Part shown: positions 50,945 to 62,790 of the stretch, piece after piece
Layout of the letters: each line of letters begins with the position of its first letter
How positions within the stretch are numbered: position 1 is the first letter of the stretch
Program-made: the position numbers and the translations under genes
DNA from: Woeseiaceae bacterium
GTDB taxonomy: Bacteria > Pseudomonadota > Gammaproteobacteria > Steroidobacterales > Woeseiaceae
Length of the DNA stretch: 64,000 nucleotides
NCBI GenBank assembly: GCA_030065915.1
Contig: JASJCQ010000005.1
Span: 62,001-126,000, forward strand
Direction: 5' to 3'
The notes under the pieces: model-generated
Told to the model about the DNA's origin: nothing
Seen by the model: the letters and a program-made list of their open reading frames with translations, nothing else
Database searches by the model: none

Positions 50945-51487
50945 TTGGCGACCCCTCGCGTTCTACGCTTTCTGCTGCTCACGTGTGCCATCGCTTTGCA
51001 CATGACCGTCTCTTCGCCCTCCGCTTCAGCCGAAGTCGCTGACTTCGGATACGACGCGCTGGGCCGATTGATAAGCGTAGCCAAGGATGATGGAACGGTC
51101 ATTGAGTACGAATACGACGCGGCCGGAAACCGGCGCCTGAAGGAAGTCTCCGACGAACCGGGAGACTCCGGAGGCGGGGGCGGAAGCGCGACCAATACGC
51201 CGCCGGTCGCAGTGACAGACGGTACGAGCATCAATTTAGCCTTCGGGGTACGCGAACTGAACCTGACGGCCAATGATACGGATGCGGACGGCGACGATCT
51301 GACAATCGTCTCGGTGACGCAACCGACGAATGCGTCAGTCGCGATCATCTCGGCGAGCGAAGTACGGATTTTCGCCGAGAGCGTCGGCTTCGACATGTTT
51401 GAGTACACGATTTCCGATGGGAACGGCGGACAGGCCACCGGCATGGTGTCTGTGTACGTCTATTCTCAAGGTGGGATACCGCATTGA
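50945..51487 (+). CDS. RHS system protein 1: exported YD repeat plus cadherin-like domain
   Basis: A 180-aa exported protein with a Sec signal (about 1-28, ending SASA). It has a single YD-type repeat unit (FGYDALGRLISVAKDD.GTVIEYEYDAAGNRRL, about 32-65), a Gly-rich linker and a C-terminal cadherin-like Ig domain (about 85-175) with NDTDADGDDL and YTISDGNGG, the Ca2+-binding bacterial type. The start is TTG; no ATG matches the signal. The stop overlaps the next start by 4 nt (TTGA). It appears to be an accessory piece split from an RHS-type protein, and its Ca2+ domain may anchor or stabilise the complex. Confidence 0.75.
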   Translation: MATPRVLRFLLLTCAIALHMTVSSPSASAEVADFGYDALGRLISVAKDDGTVIEYEYDAAGNRRLKEVSDEPGDSGGGGGSATNTPPVAVTDGTSINLAFGVRELNLTANDTDADGDDLTIVSVTQPTNASVAIISASEVRIFAESVGFDMFEYTISDGNGGQATGMVSVYVYSQGGIPH

Positions 51488-53394
51488 GAGTTCTGAATTT
51501 CTCACTCCGCGCACCGCTGCAGATTGCTTTGGTCGCAGTCGTTGTTCTCCTCGCACAGGATGCGTTCGGTCAGGCCGATACCCTGGCAGGAGCCAGGTAC
51601 GACGTGGTCGATCGCATGGGCGTCAACCTGGCGTCGGGTCAGGTGCAGGTTGAGCAGACGACGCTCAGCATCGGCGGCGACATGGGACTCAAGCACCGGA
51701 TATCCTCGCAGGCCAGCGACTTCGTAAACATCGCCGGACACGGTGGCGGCTATCCAACGGCCTATGGTTTCGGCGACGAGCATCGTGGCGCACTGTACAC
51801 ATTGGCACTTCGCAAGCAACACGTGCTCACCGAGTTCTGGACGATGGGAGTGCGGGTTTTTGGCGGTGGCGCGTCCGCGGACTTTGTCTTGACACCGGAC
51901 GGGGACTTCATTCCCTATAAGACACGCAGCCCCGACACGCTCGAATTTGTGACCGAACCAGGCTTCAGTGGCTACGTTTTTACAACGGCCGACGGCACAC
52001 GGATGTATTACCCGTCGCCTGAGATCACGTTCATTGGCCCAAACACGTTCGTCAGGCGACCGATCTCGAAGATTGTCAGACCTAACGGGTTTACCACCGA
52101 GGTCTCGCTGGTCTACATCGACAGCTCCATCTACAGCGTCAGGACGAATACCGGCTTTCAGCTCAAGTACGATTTTGCCGGCAGCTGGACCTCGAGTTCG
52201 CCGACCAAAGTAACGGCGCTTAACAACCGCTACGAGCGATGCCCGTTCCATAGCAGTCCGTGTTCCCCTTCAAGCGACTGGCCCTATGCGACCTATACGT
52301 GGCCCGTCGGACAGCCAGATGGCAGTAGCCAGTCACTGAATCAAGACAGTATTTTTTCAGTTCGTGATTCGGAAGGCCGGGTGACAGAGTATCACCACAG
52401 CCCTTACCAGGCGGAAGTCGGCCAGGTCGCGCCTAGATTGGTTCGAATAAAGAAAAACGGCAAAACCGTTCGCACCTACGACTACGAGTTCAACCAGCAC
52501 CTGCATTCATCATCGGATAATCACTCGATCATCCAGACGACCGGTATCGCCACGGTCGACGTCGCATCCGAGCCTGGCGGTGGCGATCGTCACTACACGA
52601 TGCACATTCCGAAAATTATTTATGGCGGCTATTACATCGGGAATATAAACGCTGGAGGAGGAGGCCCTGGGAGTGCTCACTATGTAGAGTCCTCGAGTTT
52701 CGGCGCGCTGGTGTGGATAGACACCTGGGAGCAGGACATACGGTTCTACTACGCGCTGATTTACGACCCGCAGCTCGACGTCAGTCGATTTTCAAACTGG
52801 ATCACCTCCTCCACGCAAAGGAGAGGCAATGTCGTGACGACCTATCAGTACGATGATCGCGGCAATGTGACGGAGCGCAACGAGAGTGGTGCTATTACCA
52901 AAGCGTACTATCCGGCCTCTTGCACCGCTGCCAATCGAAAGTACTGCAACAAGCCGGAATGGATTGAGGACCCCCGAGGCAACAGAACCAACTTCACCTA
53001 TCACCCTCAATCCGGGCAAATAAAATCGCGTACGCTCCCGCCGAATAGCAGCGGCGTACGGGCAAAGACGGTCTATAACTACGCGACGTATTACGCGCAC
53101 TACAAGAAAGACAGCGAAACGATTGAGGCGGCGGATTCACCGATATGGCTGGTGTCGTCGGAGCGTTCGTGCCAGAACAGTGCGATGAACGCCAACGACA
53201 CCTGTTCGGGCAATGACGATGTCGTGACCAGTTATCAATATGATTACTACAACCTGTACGTCAAAGGCGTCGCGGTAACCGCCAAGAACGCGCAGGGAAC
53301 GACGGAGACACGCCGAACCTGCTACGAATACGACAAGCTGGGGAACAGGATTGGCGAGATTTCGCCGCGTGCCAATCTTGCGACGTGCTTATGA
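51484..53394 (+). CDS. RHS system protein 2: exported YD/RHS shell, N-terminal part
   Basis: A 636-aa exported protein with a signal (about 1-30, ending QDAFGQ). The body has many RHS/YD-type repeats such as [16 protein letters not shown] and [17 protein letters not shown] units, with beta strands typical of the RHS cocoon. The start is TTG overlapping the upstream stop by 4 nt. The stop overlaps the next gene (ATGA at 53391) by 4 nt. Normally this region forms one chain with the following one, so the two proteins probably assemble. Confidence 0.85.
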   Translation: MRVLNFSLRAPLQIALVAVVVLLAQDAFGQADTLAGARYDVVDRMGVNLASGQVQVEQTTLSIGGDMGLKHRISSQASDFVNIAGHGGGYPTAYGFGDEHRGALYTLALRKQHVLTEFWTMGVRVFGGGASADFVLTPDGDFIPYKTRSPDTLEFVTEPGFSGYVFTTADGTRMYYPSPEITFIGPNTFVRRPISKIVRPNGFTTEVSLVYIDSSIYSVRTNTGFQLKYDFAGSWTSSSPTKVTALNNRYERCPFHSSPCSPSSDWPYATYTWPVGQPDGSSQSLNQDSIFSVRDSEGRVTEYHHSPYQAEVGQVAPRLVRIKKNGKTVRTYDYEFNQHLHSSSDNHSIIQTTGIATVDVASEPGGGDRHYTMHIPKIIYGGYYIGNINAGGGGPGSAHYVESSSFGALVWIDTWEQDIRFYYALIYDPQLDVSRFSNWITSSTQRRGNVVTTYQYDDRGNVTERNESGAITKAYYPASCTAANRKYCNKPEWIEDPRGNRTNFTYHPQSGQIKSRTLPPNSSGVRAKTVYNYATYYAHYKKDSETIEAADSPIWLVSSERSCQNSAMNANDTCSGNDDVVTSYQYDYYNLYVKGVAVTAKNAQGTTETRRTCYEYDKLGNRIGEISPRANLATCL

Positions 53395-55919
53395 GGCGGG
53401 CGGTGATGCAAATTCGAGGCGCTGGTCTGCTTGGTTTTCTCCTTTTAGGCGTTGGCTGCATTTTCACGGCAGGTGAGGCATACGCGCAGCAGAGTGCCGC
53501 TGCGTACAAGACCTCTTATCGGTATAACTCGATCGGACAACAGACGGGGGTGATTCTGCCGGACCCCGACGGAGGCGGCAGTCTCAAACACCTCGCCACG
53601 AGGTATTCCTACAATACGACGGGAGATCTGGCTCAGATCGAGGAAGGACGATTGTCGTCATACCAGGACGACAGCATCAAGCCTTCCGACTGGAGTGGTT
53701 TCACGGTACATCGCAAAGCGATCTATGACTATGACGATATCGGTCGTCGATTGACTGACTCCATAACTGACGCAGTCGGGGTTCGTGAGACGCTGACGCA
53801 ATACACGTACGACGACGAGAATCGTGTGGTCTGCAAAGCGATACGCATGAACCCGGCCGCGTATGACAGCCTACCGTCCAGCGCGTGCGTGCTCGGGACC
53901 GAAGGAGCCTTCGGGCCAGACCGTATTACGCGGTACACCTACGGTCTCGAAGGCCACGGTCGGATAACAAAAGAAGAACGAGCCGTAGGGACGCCGTTGC
54001 AGCAGGTGTATGTGGAATACAGCTTCGACGACCGAAAGCGCGTTGACGGTATCACGGATGCGAATGGCAACTTCACAAAGCAAACCTACGACTCGGAAAG
54101 TCGGATTGAGCGAATCTACTACCCCAGTAAGACGTCACCCGGTAGCTACAACCCAAGTGACTACGAGCAGTTCGAGTACGACGCGAATGGCAACCGTATC
54201 TGGAAGAGGAAGCGAGATGGACGGCTGATCTACTACACGTACGACAAACTGAACCGCATAACCTTCAAGAACATCCCCGGTACGTCACAGGACGCCTACT
54301 ACGACTACGATCACTTTGGTCAGCGGCTGTACGCCCGATTCGGGTCGAAGTACGGTTTAGGGTTAACGGACTCTTACAGCGGGTTCGGTGAGCCCGCCCT
54401 GTCATCTAACAACACAGCGGGTACGACCAGGAACCTTCGGTACCGGTACGACAAGGCCGGCAACCGGACCATGCTCATCTATCCGGACAACAACTACTTC
54501 ACGTATGCCTATGACGGACTGAATCGTATGACGGCTGTTCGAGAAGGTTCTTACGCGACCGTGATCGCGATCGCCTACGATCATCAAGGTCGAACGGACT
54601 GGATCAACCGACAAGGCGGCGCTCTGACCGATATTGACTACGACAGCATCTCACGCATTGACAGTATGTCCCACGACTTCTGGGGCATGATGGACGACGT
54701 CGACTATACGTTCGACTTTAATCCAGCGAACCAGATGACGCGACGAGAAACCAGCAACGACACGTTTGCTTATGCGGAGCATGTCGTCGGCTCCGAGTCG
54801 TCGAACGTGAATGGTCTGAATCAGTTCACGTCAGTTGGCGGCAAGGCATACGGATACGACACCAATGGCAATATGACTTCCGACGGCGACTCTACGTACA
54901 CGTATGACATTTTCGATCGCCTAACCAATGTCTCCGGAGTTCAGAACGCCACCCTGAAGTATGACCCGATCGGCCGCCTTTACCAGATGATCGGCGATGG
55001 CGTAACACGAGTGTTCCTGTACGACGGCAATGATCTGGTCGGCGAGTTCACACCGACCGGAAGTATGACCAAGCGATACGTTCACGGCATTGGACAGGAC
55101 ACGCCGTTACTGGAGTACGACGGATGGACAGTCGGCTCGGCAACACGAAGACACCTTCACGCCGACTTCCGTGGCTCTATCGTCGCCGCCAGCGATGCGA
55201 CAGGACACGTAGTCCATACCAATTCCTACGACTCGTATGGAATCGCAGATAGCCAAAACGCCGGTCGGTTTGGCTACACGGGACAAATTACGATTTCAGG
55301 AACCGACCTGTATCACTACAAAGCCAGGGCGTACTCGCCGCGCATCGGGAGATTTTTGCAGACCGACCCTATCGGCTATGTCGATCAAGTCAATTTATAC
55401 GGCTATGTTGCGAATGATCCCATGAACCTGGTTGATCCGACAGGCATGGTAAAAGTCTGCACGGGCAGCGAAGACGAAAAAGGGGAACAAGTGGTGTGCT
55501 TTGAATTAAACCTGACGGAACGGGCCGTGCCGCAAGCCGGTGTGAGTTTCACGCATCAGATAGAGAATTACGGTGATCACATACTAACGAATATCTTCGA
55601 GAAGGAGCGAGACAGGCTACACGACGAAAGAGAGCAATGTGAGAAAGAGCGGCAGCCTCAGGAATGCCTGGACGACCAGGAAGAAAGCTCCCAGGAAGCG
55701 ACTGAGCTTATGTTCGGGGGAATCGATATTTGTAAGGAGGTCGTCCCGGGCGTGGGCGCGCAAAGTGCGCATGCAATGTGTGTAGGCAACCACGGCTATG
55801 TCCGCGCTTGGCGGGGAGAACAAATCGACGAGGACGCTGAGCAGTGCATAATCGATGAGTGTGATAGGCGGCTAACTCAGGGGTTGCAGGAAAACAGGGA
55901 ACGATTCGGCAGAGACTAG
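53391..55919 (+). CDS. RHS system protein 3: RHS core with variable C-terminal tip
   Basis: An 842-aa exported protein with a signal ending near AYAQQ (about 33). It has many YD repeats to about 650, then the RHS core motif [28 protein letters not shown] followed by LVDPTG (about 655-690), after which RHS proteins carry a variable tip. The tip (about 690-842) is cysteine-containing (nine or so Cys) with a charged helical part, and is less GC-rich than the shell. No toxin motif was recognised, and no small immunity gene follows on the plus strand. Start ATG 53391 overlaps the upstream stop by 4 nt. Confidence 0.85.
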   Translation: MRRAVMQIRGAGLLGFLLLGVGCIFTAGEAYAQQSAAAYKTSYRYNSIGQQTGVILPDPDGGGSLKHLATRYSYNTTGDLAQIEEGRLSSYQDDSIKPSDWSGFTVHRKAIYDYDDIGRRLTDSITDAVGVRETLTQYTYDDENRVVCKAIRMNPAAYDSLPSSACVLGTEGAFGPDRITRYTYGLEGHGRITKEERAVGTPLQQVYVEYSFDDRKRVDGITDANGNFTKQTYDSESRIERIYYPSKTSPGSYNPSDYEQFEYDANGNRIWKRKRDGRLIYYTYDKLNRITFKNIPGTSQDAYYDYDHFGQRLYARFGSKYGLGLTDSYSGFGEPALSSNNTAGTTRNLRYRYDKAGNRTMLIYPDNNYFTYAYDGLNRMTAVREGSYATVIAIAYDHQGRTDWINRQGGALTDIDYDSISRIDSMSHDFWGMMDDVDYTFDFNPANQMTRRETSNDTFAYAEHVVGSESSNVNGLNQFTSVGGKAYGYDTNGNMTSDGDSTYTYDIFDRLTNVSGVQNATLKYDPIGRLYQMIGDGVTRVFLYDGNDLVGEFTPTGSMTKRYVHGIGQDTPLLEYDGWTVGSATRRHLHADFRGSIVAASDATGHVVHTNSYDSYGIADSQNAGRFGYTGQITISGTDLYHYKARAYSPRIGRFLQTDPIGYVDQVNLYGYVANDPMNLVDPTGMVKVCTGSEDEKGEQVVCFELNLTERAVPQAGVSFTHQIENYGDHILTNIFEKERDRLHDEREQCEKERQPQECLDDQEESSQEATELMFGGIDICKEVVPGVGAQSAHAMCVGNHGYVRAWRGEQIDEDAEQCIIDECDRRLTQGLQENRERFGRD

Positions 55920-55957
55920 ACCCAGGGTTTCTCGCTTGGACCGATTATAAGAATCCA

Positions 55958-55998
55958 GGGATCGAACCGGTTTTAGGGCAAACTCGGTTCGACCCTTT
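55958..55998. repeat. Paired GGGATCGAACCGG inverted repeat with T-run
   Basis: GGGATCGAACCGG (55958-55970) pairs with CTCGGTTCGACCC (about 55983-55995) and is followed by TTT. It lies between the last RHS gene and the convergent MacA-like gene. A flanking GGACCGATT matches a second degenerate copy at 50552. Confidence 0.8.
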
Positions 55999-56014
55999 CT
56001 TGCAGCTTCTCCAC

Positions 56015-57088
56015 TTACAGCTTCTTGATCTGCTCGCCTTCACTCAAGCCGTCGAGGATCTCGATGTTGATACCGTCGGACAAACCCGTCTGCACCTCGC
56101 GGCGCTCGAACTGCTGTTCCGCAACCATCACGTCGACAAAGGTCTTATCTTCGTCAAAGATCAGGTTGCCCTCGCGGATGGCCAGCACCTGGTCGCGCTT
56201 GTCGAGAACGATGTCAGCGGTCGCGCTGTAACCGGCGCGCAGGAATGCCGATTCCTTGAGTTCGATCGCGGCGCGGATGTCGAACTTGACGGCACCCTGG
56301 TCGCGCTCACCTTTCGGCGAGATGAACTCGAGCTCGGCCCCGAAGGTCTCGGCTTCGACGGCGCCGACCGACAGGATCAGGTCCATGCCCACCGCGATGC
56401 GGCCGACCTCGGCCTCGTCGACACGGCCTTCGAAGATCATCTCGCCCATGTCAGCAACCGTCGCAATGGTGGTGCCTTCGTTGAACATGTTGGACTCGAT
56501 GATGAAGGTGCCCTCCTTGACCGGAATGTCGAGGACCATGCCATCGACCGTCGACTCTACGAGGTTCGATACGTTACCGGATCGCTTGGCGGAGCCCTCG
56601 CGGATCAACTCGAGATTGTTCTCTGCGGCCTCGAGTCGTTGCTGGACACGCCGGTACTCGAGTTTGAAGCGGTTGAAGTCGAAGTCCGAAATCAGCTGGT
56701 CGTCGAACAGTTCCTGGCGGCGCTGGAGTTCGCGTTCGGCGTCTTCCAGGTCGATGCGTGCGGCATCAAGGGCGGCTTCTGCATCGTTCAGTCGCACCAT
56801 GTCGGGGATCAGGCGGATCTTCGCAACCAGTTCGCCACTTTCGACGCTGTCGCCTTCTTCGAAATACAGCTCCTCTACGACGCCGGGCACCTGTGACTTC
56901 AACGCCACCTCGCGGCGCGGAACGATAGAACCAGTCGCCACCGTCTTGCGCACGATGTCCGTGATGAACGGCTCGTCGGTTTCATAAACCACCGGTGGTT
57001 CCTGCGACTTGCCATACAGGAACAGCACGGTGCCGATGAAGGCTGCGACGAACACTAGTAGCGCCACTACGACGAAGAATTTCTTCAT
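56015..57088 (-). CDS. MacA-like periplasmic adaptor
   Basis: A 357-aa HlyD-family adaptor with a single N-terminal membrane helix (about 4-26), a lipoyl domain (about 45-80), a coiled-coil hairpin (about 85-150) and beta-barrel and C-terminal domains ending SEGEQIKKL. It links the exporter to an outer-membrane channel. It is the last gene of a four-gene minus-strand operon (ATPase, two permeases, adaptor), 18 nt after the second permease. ATG start is clear. Confidence 0.9.
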   Translation of the reverse strand: MKKFFVVVALLVFVAAFIGTVLFLYGKSQEPPVVYETDEPFITDIVRKTVATGSIVPRREVALKSQVPGVVEELYFEEGDSVESGELVAKIRLIPDMVRLNDAEAALDAARIDLEDAERELQRRQELFDDQLISDFDFNRFKLEYRRVQQRLEAAENNLELIREGSAKRSGNVSNLVESTVDGMVLDIPVKEGTFIIESNMFNEGTTIATVADMGEMIFEGRVDEAEVGRIAVGMDLILSVGAVEAETFGAELEFISPKGERDQGAVKFDIRAAIELKESAFLRAGYSATADIVLDKRDQVLAIREGNLIFDEDKTFVDVMVAEQQFERREVQTGLSDGINIEILDGLSEGEQIKKL

Positions 57089-57106
57089 GTTGTTGATACT
57101 CTTTTG

Positions 57107-58369
57107 TTAGTCATCTCGAAGCGCCAGCACCGGGTTGACCCGGGCCGCCATGAGACCCGGGAAGAAACCGGCGAGGACGCCAGAGAAAACGAGCACGGCG
57201 ATCGCGGACACCGCGACGCCGAAGTCGATTTCAGGGTTTGCGAAAAAGTCACTCTGCGCGCCGGCTTGCTCCATGACCAGCGCTACGCCCTCGATCAGCA
57301 GCACGCCGCTGACCAATCCTAAGTAACCGGCGACGCCGGAGATCACCAGCGCCTCCAGAATGATCATCCCGATGATCGAGACCGGCGTCGCGCCCACCGA
57401 CTTGCGAATGCCGATCTCCCGGGTGCGTTCCTTGACGATAATCATCATGATGTTTGCGACGCCGACCATGCCCGCGATGATCGTGCCGATCGCAACAAAC
57501 CAGCTGAACCCGGCGATGCCCGTGAAGATGCCCTGCATCTCCCTGAACTCGCGCTCGACGTTGAAACTCTGCAGCGCCTGGCGGTCGTCGGGCGAGATGT
57601 GGTGGCGCGCTCGAAATACCCCTTTGACGGCTTCCTCGGTCTCGTTAGCCGTCGCGTTGGCCGCCGGAATGAATCCGAACCAGTCGATACGGTTCGCCGC
57701 GTTGAACGTGCGCTGCGCCGTGACCAATGGAACGTGTATGGTCTGCAACTCGTTGATCGCCTGCTCGCCCATGACGCGGGTGTTGAAAACGCCAACGACC
57801 TGGAAGGGCACACCGCCGATGCGCACATAGTCGCCGACGGCGTCCTCGCCCGGCTCGAACAGTTCGTCGCGCACGCGTGTGCCGATCACGGCGACCTTGC
57901 GGGCGCTCTGCATGTCGATCTCGTTCAGGAACCGGCCCTGCTCGAGAATGTAGGGCTTGATGTCGAGAAACGCGGGGTAGTCTCCCATGATGGAGAACGC
58001 GACGGACTTGTCGCCGCGCACGATCGGCAGCGCCTGCCCGCTGAACCGGTTGGCGACCCGCAGTCGCGGCGCGATGACGCTCACTTCATCGAGAAGCTTC
58101 AACGCCTCGTGGTCTTCGTTAGTCAGCTGAATCGATCGACCGGCATCGAAGCCCTCGTACGGCACCGTCGTCTCCATCGTCCAGACGAACACGGAGTTCT
58201 TCGCGATATCGAAGTTCTGCATCGCGCCATTGCGCAGTCCGTTGCCCGCCCCCAGCAAAATGACGAGCATGAAGATGCCCCAGAACACACCGAAGGCCGT
58301 GAGCGCCGTACGCAGCTTGTGCTGCATCATCGTCAGCCAGATCTCTTCCCATTTGTCGAGATCAAACAC
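57107..58369 (-). CDS. MacB-type ABC permease 2
   Basis: A 420-aa FtsX/MacB_PCD permease with an N-terminal helix (AFGVFWGIFMLVILLGAGNG), a periplasmic domain (about 60-275) and three C-terminal helices (about 285-415). It is a paralogue of the permease immediately before it; both start MF-LD-W-EI. The start codon is GTG, one nt after the upstream stop, so the two are tightly coupled. The product probably heterodimerises with permease 1. Confidence 0.88.
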   Translation of the reverse strand: MFDLDKWEEIWLTMMQHKLRTALTAFGVFWGIFMLVILLGAGNGLRNGAMQNFDIAKNSVFVWTMETTVPYEGFDAGRSIQLTNEDHEALKLLDEVSVIAPRLRVANRFSGQALPIVRGDKSVAFSIMGDYPAFLDIKPYILEQGRFLNEIDMQSARKVAVIGTRVRDELFEPGEDAVGDYVRIGGVPFQVVGVFNTRVMGEQAINELQTIHVPLVTAQRTFNAANRIDWFGFIPAANATANETEEAVKGVFRARHHISPDDRQALQSFNVEREFREMQGIFTGIAGFSWFVAIGTIIAGMVGVANIMMIIVKERTREIGIRKSVGATPVSIIGMIILEALVISGVAGYLGLVSGVLLIEGVALVMEQAGAQSDFFANPEIDFGVAVSAIAVLVFSGVLAGFFPGLMAARVNPVLALRDD

Positions 58370-58370
58370 G

Positions 58371-59604
<1,234 letters not shown>

Positions 59605-59618
<14 letters not shown>

Positions 59619-60297
59619 GGCTCGTGTCCGAGTTGTCGTCGACGATCTTGCCGTCACGCATATAGATGATGCGCTTCGTCTGCTCCGCGATCTCGGCCTC
59701 GTGCGTGACGATCAGGATGGTCTTGCCGTCATCGTTGAGGTTCTTGAGTATCTGCATGACCTCGTTCGAGGTGAGGCTGTCCAGCGCGCCGGTCGGTTCG
59801 TCGGCGAGAATGATGCTGGGATCTGCAATCAGTGCGCGGGCGATCGCAACACGCTGACGTTCGCCGCCGGACATCTCGCTCGGCATATGCTCGGCCCTGT
59901 CAGCCAGGCCCACCATCTCCAGGTACTTGACGGCGATCGCGTTGCGTTTGCGCCGCCGCACGCCCTGGTAGTAGAGCGGCAGAGCGACGTTCTCCGCGGC
60001 GTTCTTGAAGCCGAGCAGGTTGAACGATTGAAAGATGAATCCGATGTGGCGGTTACGCAGCGCGGCCGCGGCCGTCTCCGAGATCATGTTGATCTGCGTG
60101 CCGTCGAGTACGTAGCTGCCTTCGTCCTGGTTATCGAGGATGCCCAGGATATTCAGCAACGTGGACTTGCCCGACCCCGACGCACCCATGATAGACACCA
60201 GCTCCCCGGATTCGACACCGAAATCGATGCCCCTCAGGACGTGCAGCGACTGGTTGCCCATGGGATAGGACTTGTGGATGTTCTCGAGGCGTAGCAT
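59605..60297 (-). CDS. MacB-type ABC ATPase
   Basis: A 230-aa ATP-binding subunit with Walker A GASGSGKST, signature MSGGERQR, Walker [14 protein letters not shown] and the switch His in VTHEAE. It is the first gene of a four-gene exporter operon. By family it powers FtsX-type permeases that export peptides, lipoproteins or small molecules. It is separated from a divergent or empty 355-nt region at its start. Confidence 0.93.
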
Positions 60298-60652
60298 GGG
60301 ATGTCGTTGTTCTCGTTATTCGCCGTTGCTATTTAGCGCGACTGGTGTTGGGCGCAGAAAGTTCCGCGGTATTGCCAATTAGATGCTTCAGGCAGCGCCT
60401 TGGATTAATGCGGTATGGAGAAATATAAGGATTGAGCCGATCATCAGCCAGAGTTTATGGAAAGCGAGGTGGCGAGATGTTTGGGAGGACGTATCGGCAT
60501 TGGGCAGGGGCCAGCTGATTCCGGACATATTCCGATTCTTTTGGCTCCGCTCTTTTTCCTTGAGCTTGATTGTATGACGAGCAGAGTCGGTCGTTGTTCG
60601 TGGCGAAGGAAGACACTGGCACCCGAAGCCCACGGCTTGCCCCCAGCGACGA
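60298..60652. other. 355-nt region upstream of the MacAB-like operon
   Basis: Nothing convincing is coded here; small open frames on both strands lack ribosome sites and known domains. It holds a weak GGATTGAGCCGATC trace (about 60430) of the intergenic repeat family. The promoter of the minus-strand exporter operon should lie here but was not located. Confidence 0.55.
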
Positions 60653-62017
60653 CTAGAGCGCGTTAGAGATCATTTCAAATCGGCGTAACTCTGCTGAGGC
60701 TCGAGCGTCGTCTCCCGCCGCAACGCAGAGGTCAGGAGAGTAGATACGGCACGACTCCCTTTTGGCAACCGCCTTGTCGAGCTGAGCGAGCAAGTCTTTT
60801 GCCGAAGTCCCACTGGGTGCCGCGATCCGGCCCTTGACGACGTGCTTCTCCGTTTCGTCATGCTGCTCGTGGTCCAGATCCGGGTCCCGCCAACAGCTCG
60901 CGCACAAGACCTGGTACTTCTCGGTGTGAGAGTAGACGATAGCGTCCTTGGCAAGTTCGACACTCGTATCTTCCAGTTGCCCTTGCTCAACTTGCGTGCC
61001 GGCGAAATCGTAGAACTGATACTCCATTCGTCGCAGTGTTGCCAAGTGCGGGAAGACAGGGAATTCTCGTTCGCCGTATTTGTGGTAGGTGATCGGAGCT
61101 CCGTCGATGAGCACAACGTCACCATAGTCGACACCCAGGTCTTGGTACAAAACGCTTCGAACAATCCCGTGGCACGGACTCAGTCTCTCGATCCATATGG
61201 TCTCTTGCAGGCCCGGGTCATCGTGCTTGCTGTCTCTTTCCGCGAGCGGCCTCTCCGCGAGCCTGACCTTGCATTGCGGATACCCGCCCTCCGGTAACCC
61301 GAATCGCCCCATCTCAATCTTCTGACCCATCTTTTTCCAGACTTCGAGCGCCGCGTCTCCCTCGCCGGCTCCCGTAGCACATATCCCGAAATTCCACTCA
61401 TAGCTTTCGACGGGTTCAGCCACGAGTGACCTGGCCCGCCCATTGGCAGCCATACCCTCTTTGAAGAAGCCCCTGGTCTTCAGGAAGAGCCCGTAGTTGT
61501 AGTGGCGAGAACTGTTCTCTGGTTCGAGTTCGACGAGCCGCTCATACGTCGCCCGCGCGAGATCGTCGTATTGTCGCGCCATCATACGGGTGGCCGTCGA
61601 CAGGCCATCCAACACGCTGACTTCGTCTTCGTTACTTAGACTCGACCGGCTGAACTCCTGTAGCTTGTCGACAACGCCCTGGAAGAGCGGTTCTACCGGT
61701 GCAGCGAGATTCAGATCGTCGATGTCTCTCGCCCCGTCAATCGACTCTCCTATTCGGGCAACCATGACAAGATCGGATGAATACGCCTCGAAGATCGCCG
61801 TCGCGATAAGCGCCGATTCGTCCAATGGAACCCGACGGCTCGCGATCATCCATAGCAACGAGTTTGCACACTCTCTTTGATGTCTCAGGCGCTTTCGAAG
61901 AGGCTCGATCAAGGCCCTGACCTGATCCTCGTTGCCGGATTCGGCCGCATCCTCGACCTGCTTCTCGATCGATTCGATCTTCTCTTCTGGCAGATTTCTG
62001 TGGAGCAACTTGAACAT
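60653..62017 (-). CDS. Hypothetical protein with TPR-like N-terminal half
   Basis: A 454-aa cytoplasmic protein with no signal. The first part (about 1-230) is helical with TPR-like pairs (for example YERLVELEPENSSRHYNYGLFLKTRGFFKEGM). The second part (about 250-430) is alpha/beta with VVLIDGAPITYHKYGEREFP and a cysteine cluster (LCASCW near 375) that could bind metal. I do not recognise the family. ATG at 62017 without a good ribosome site. It faces the divergent repeat at 62067. Confidence 0.6.
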   Translation of the reverse strand: MFKLLHRNLPEEKIESIEKQVEDAAESGNEDQVRALIEPLRKRLRHQRECANSLLWMIASRRVPLDESALIATAIFEAYSSDLVMVARIGESIDGARDIDDLNLAAPVEPLFQGVVDKLQEFSRSSLSNEDEVSVLDGLSTATRMMARQYDDLARATYERLVELEPENSSRHYNYGLFLKTRGFFKEGMAANGRARSLVAEPVESYEWNFGICATGAGEGDAALEVWKKMGQKIEMGRFGLPEGGYPQCKVRLAERPLAERDSKHDDPGLQETIWIERLSPCHGIVRSVLYQDLGVDYGDVVLIDGAPITYHKYGEREFPVFPHLATLRRMEYQFYDFAGTQVEQGQLEDTSVELAKDAIVYSHTEKYQVLCASCWRDPDLDHEQHDETEKHVVKGRIAAPSGTSAKDLLAQLDKAVAKRESCRIYSPDLCVAAGDDARASAELRRFEMISNAL

Positions 62018-62066
62018 TTATGAACGCCGTGACGGAGCCTCCAACTTGGCAGATCATCGCACATTG

Positions 62067-62083
62067 GAGAGGTCGAACCGATT
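62067..62083. repeat. Single arm of the GGGGTCGAACCG repeat family
   Basis: GAGAGGTCGAACCGATTTC carries the left-arm sequence with no right arm in the following 60 nt. It sits upstream of the gene at 60653-62017. Confidence 0.5.
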
Positions 62084-62245
62084 TCTTCACCTGGCCCGCT
62101 CAATCCAGACAGGATGGCGCTAGTTTGTTTTCATGTGTCAACAAACGGAAAACGCCATACCTGCTCGGGAACTGCTTCGCGAAGACGGCTATTTGAAGAC
62201 CAGCACGGCCGCCATCACTGTCGCAACGAAGCGGCCCTCTATGTC

Positions 62246-62510
62246 GGCCTGATCGTCGGCGTGATAGGCAGTCGGTCTCTGTCCGTAAATCGACGTGTGC
62301 TAAAGCCCGAGGATCACACGATGCTTATCGGTGGTCCGAAGGAAGGCTGTATTGCGCAGCGATGACCGCCGCTAAGAGCATCGACGCTGTCGCCGTTCAT
62401 CGATCAGGAAATGAACGTGACGCTGGCCGTTCCGGTCACGGACGATCTTGCTTGTGGAGCAGGCTCGACCCGCCCCCGTCAATCTCCAGCGGCCGATTGG
62501 GCGATCGTCT
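62246..62510 (+). pseudogene. Decayed second copy of the MDR oxidoreductase C-terminal half
   Basis: The stretch GLIVGVIGSRSLSVNRRVLKP matches DLIVDMVGNLSLSANRRVLKP of the gene at 45504-46604, and nucleotide similarity continues through the PFVDQDIG, ADDLAYLAG and SGRLTSRI regions with a frameshift after about 62362. The 5' half of the gene is missing. This is a degraded duplicate, not a functional gene. Confidence 0.8.
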
Positions 62511-62575
62511 ATACATGGTAGGATGGAACCATAATCATCCGTTTCATGCATACAGTGTCTCGCAAGGAGGCCGAA

Positions 62576-62788
62576 ATGGAGTTCGTTAAGGTCAAGTACT
62601 ACCGACGCCGCAACGTCTACATCGACGGACAGAAGTCGGGTTACACCAACAAGGTGCTCAGGGTGAATCGCGGCACTCACAAGTTCGAGCTCAGCCCGCC
62701 GCCCAACTACACGCCGAGCTTTCGTAGCCCGTTTGTGAAGGACACGATTCCTTCGCAGCCGATGATCATCGAGTTTGAGCCCACGTAG
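62576..62788 (+). CDS. PEGA-like small protein
   Basis: A 70-aa protein with a NVYIDGQKSGYTNKVLRVNRG stretch, the strand-turn pattern of PEGA domains, followed by FELSPPPNYTP. It begins AAGGAGG 6-7 nt upstream. The stop is 2 nt before the patatin-family lipoprotein gene, so both are co-translated. No signal peptide is evident. It could be a small partner or surface-binding peptide (inference). Confidence 0.75.
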   Translation: MEFVKVKYYRRRNVYIDGQKSGYTNKVLRVNRGTHKFELSPPPNYTPSFRSPFVKDTIPSQPMIIEFEPT

Positions 62789-62790
62789 AC

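Noticed and set aside
56000..56896. 298-codon plus-strand frame opposite the MacA-like gene
   Set aside because: Antisense shadow of a HlyD-family gene.
60383..60577. 64-codon plus-strand frame in the 355-nt gap
   Set aside because: No ribosome site, no similarity, and composition like the surrounding non-coding DNA.
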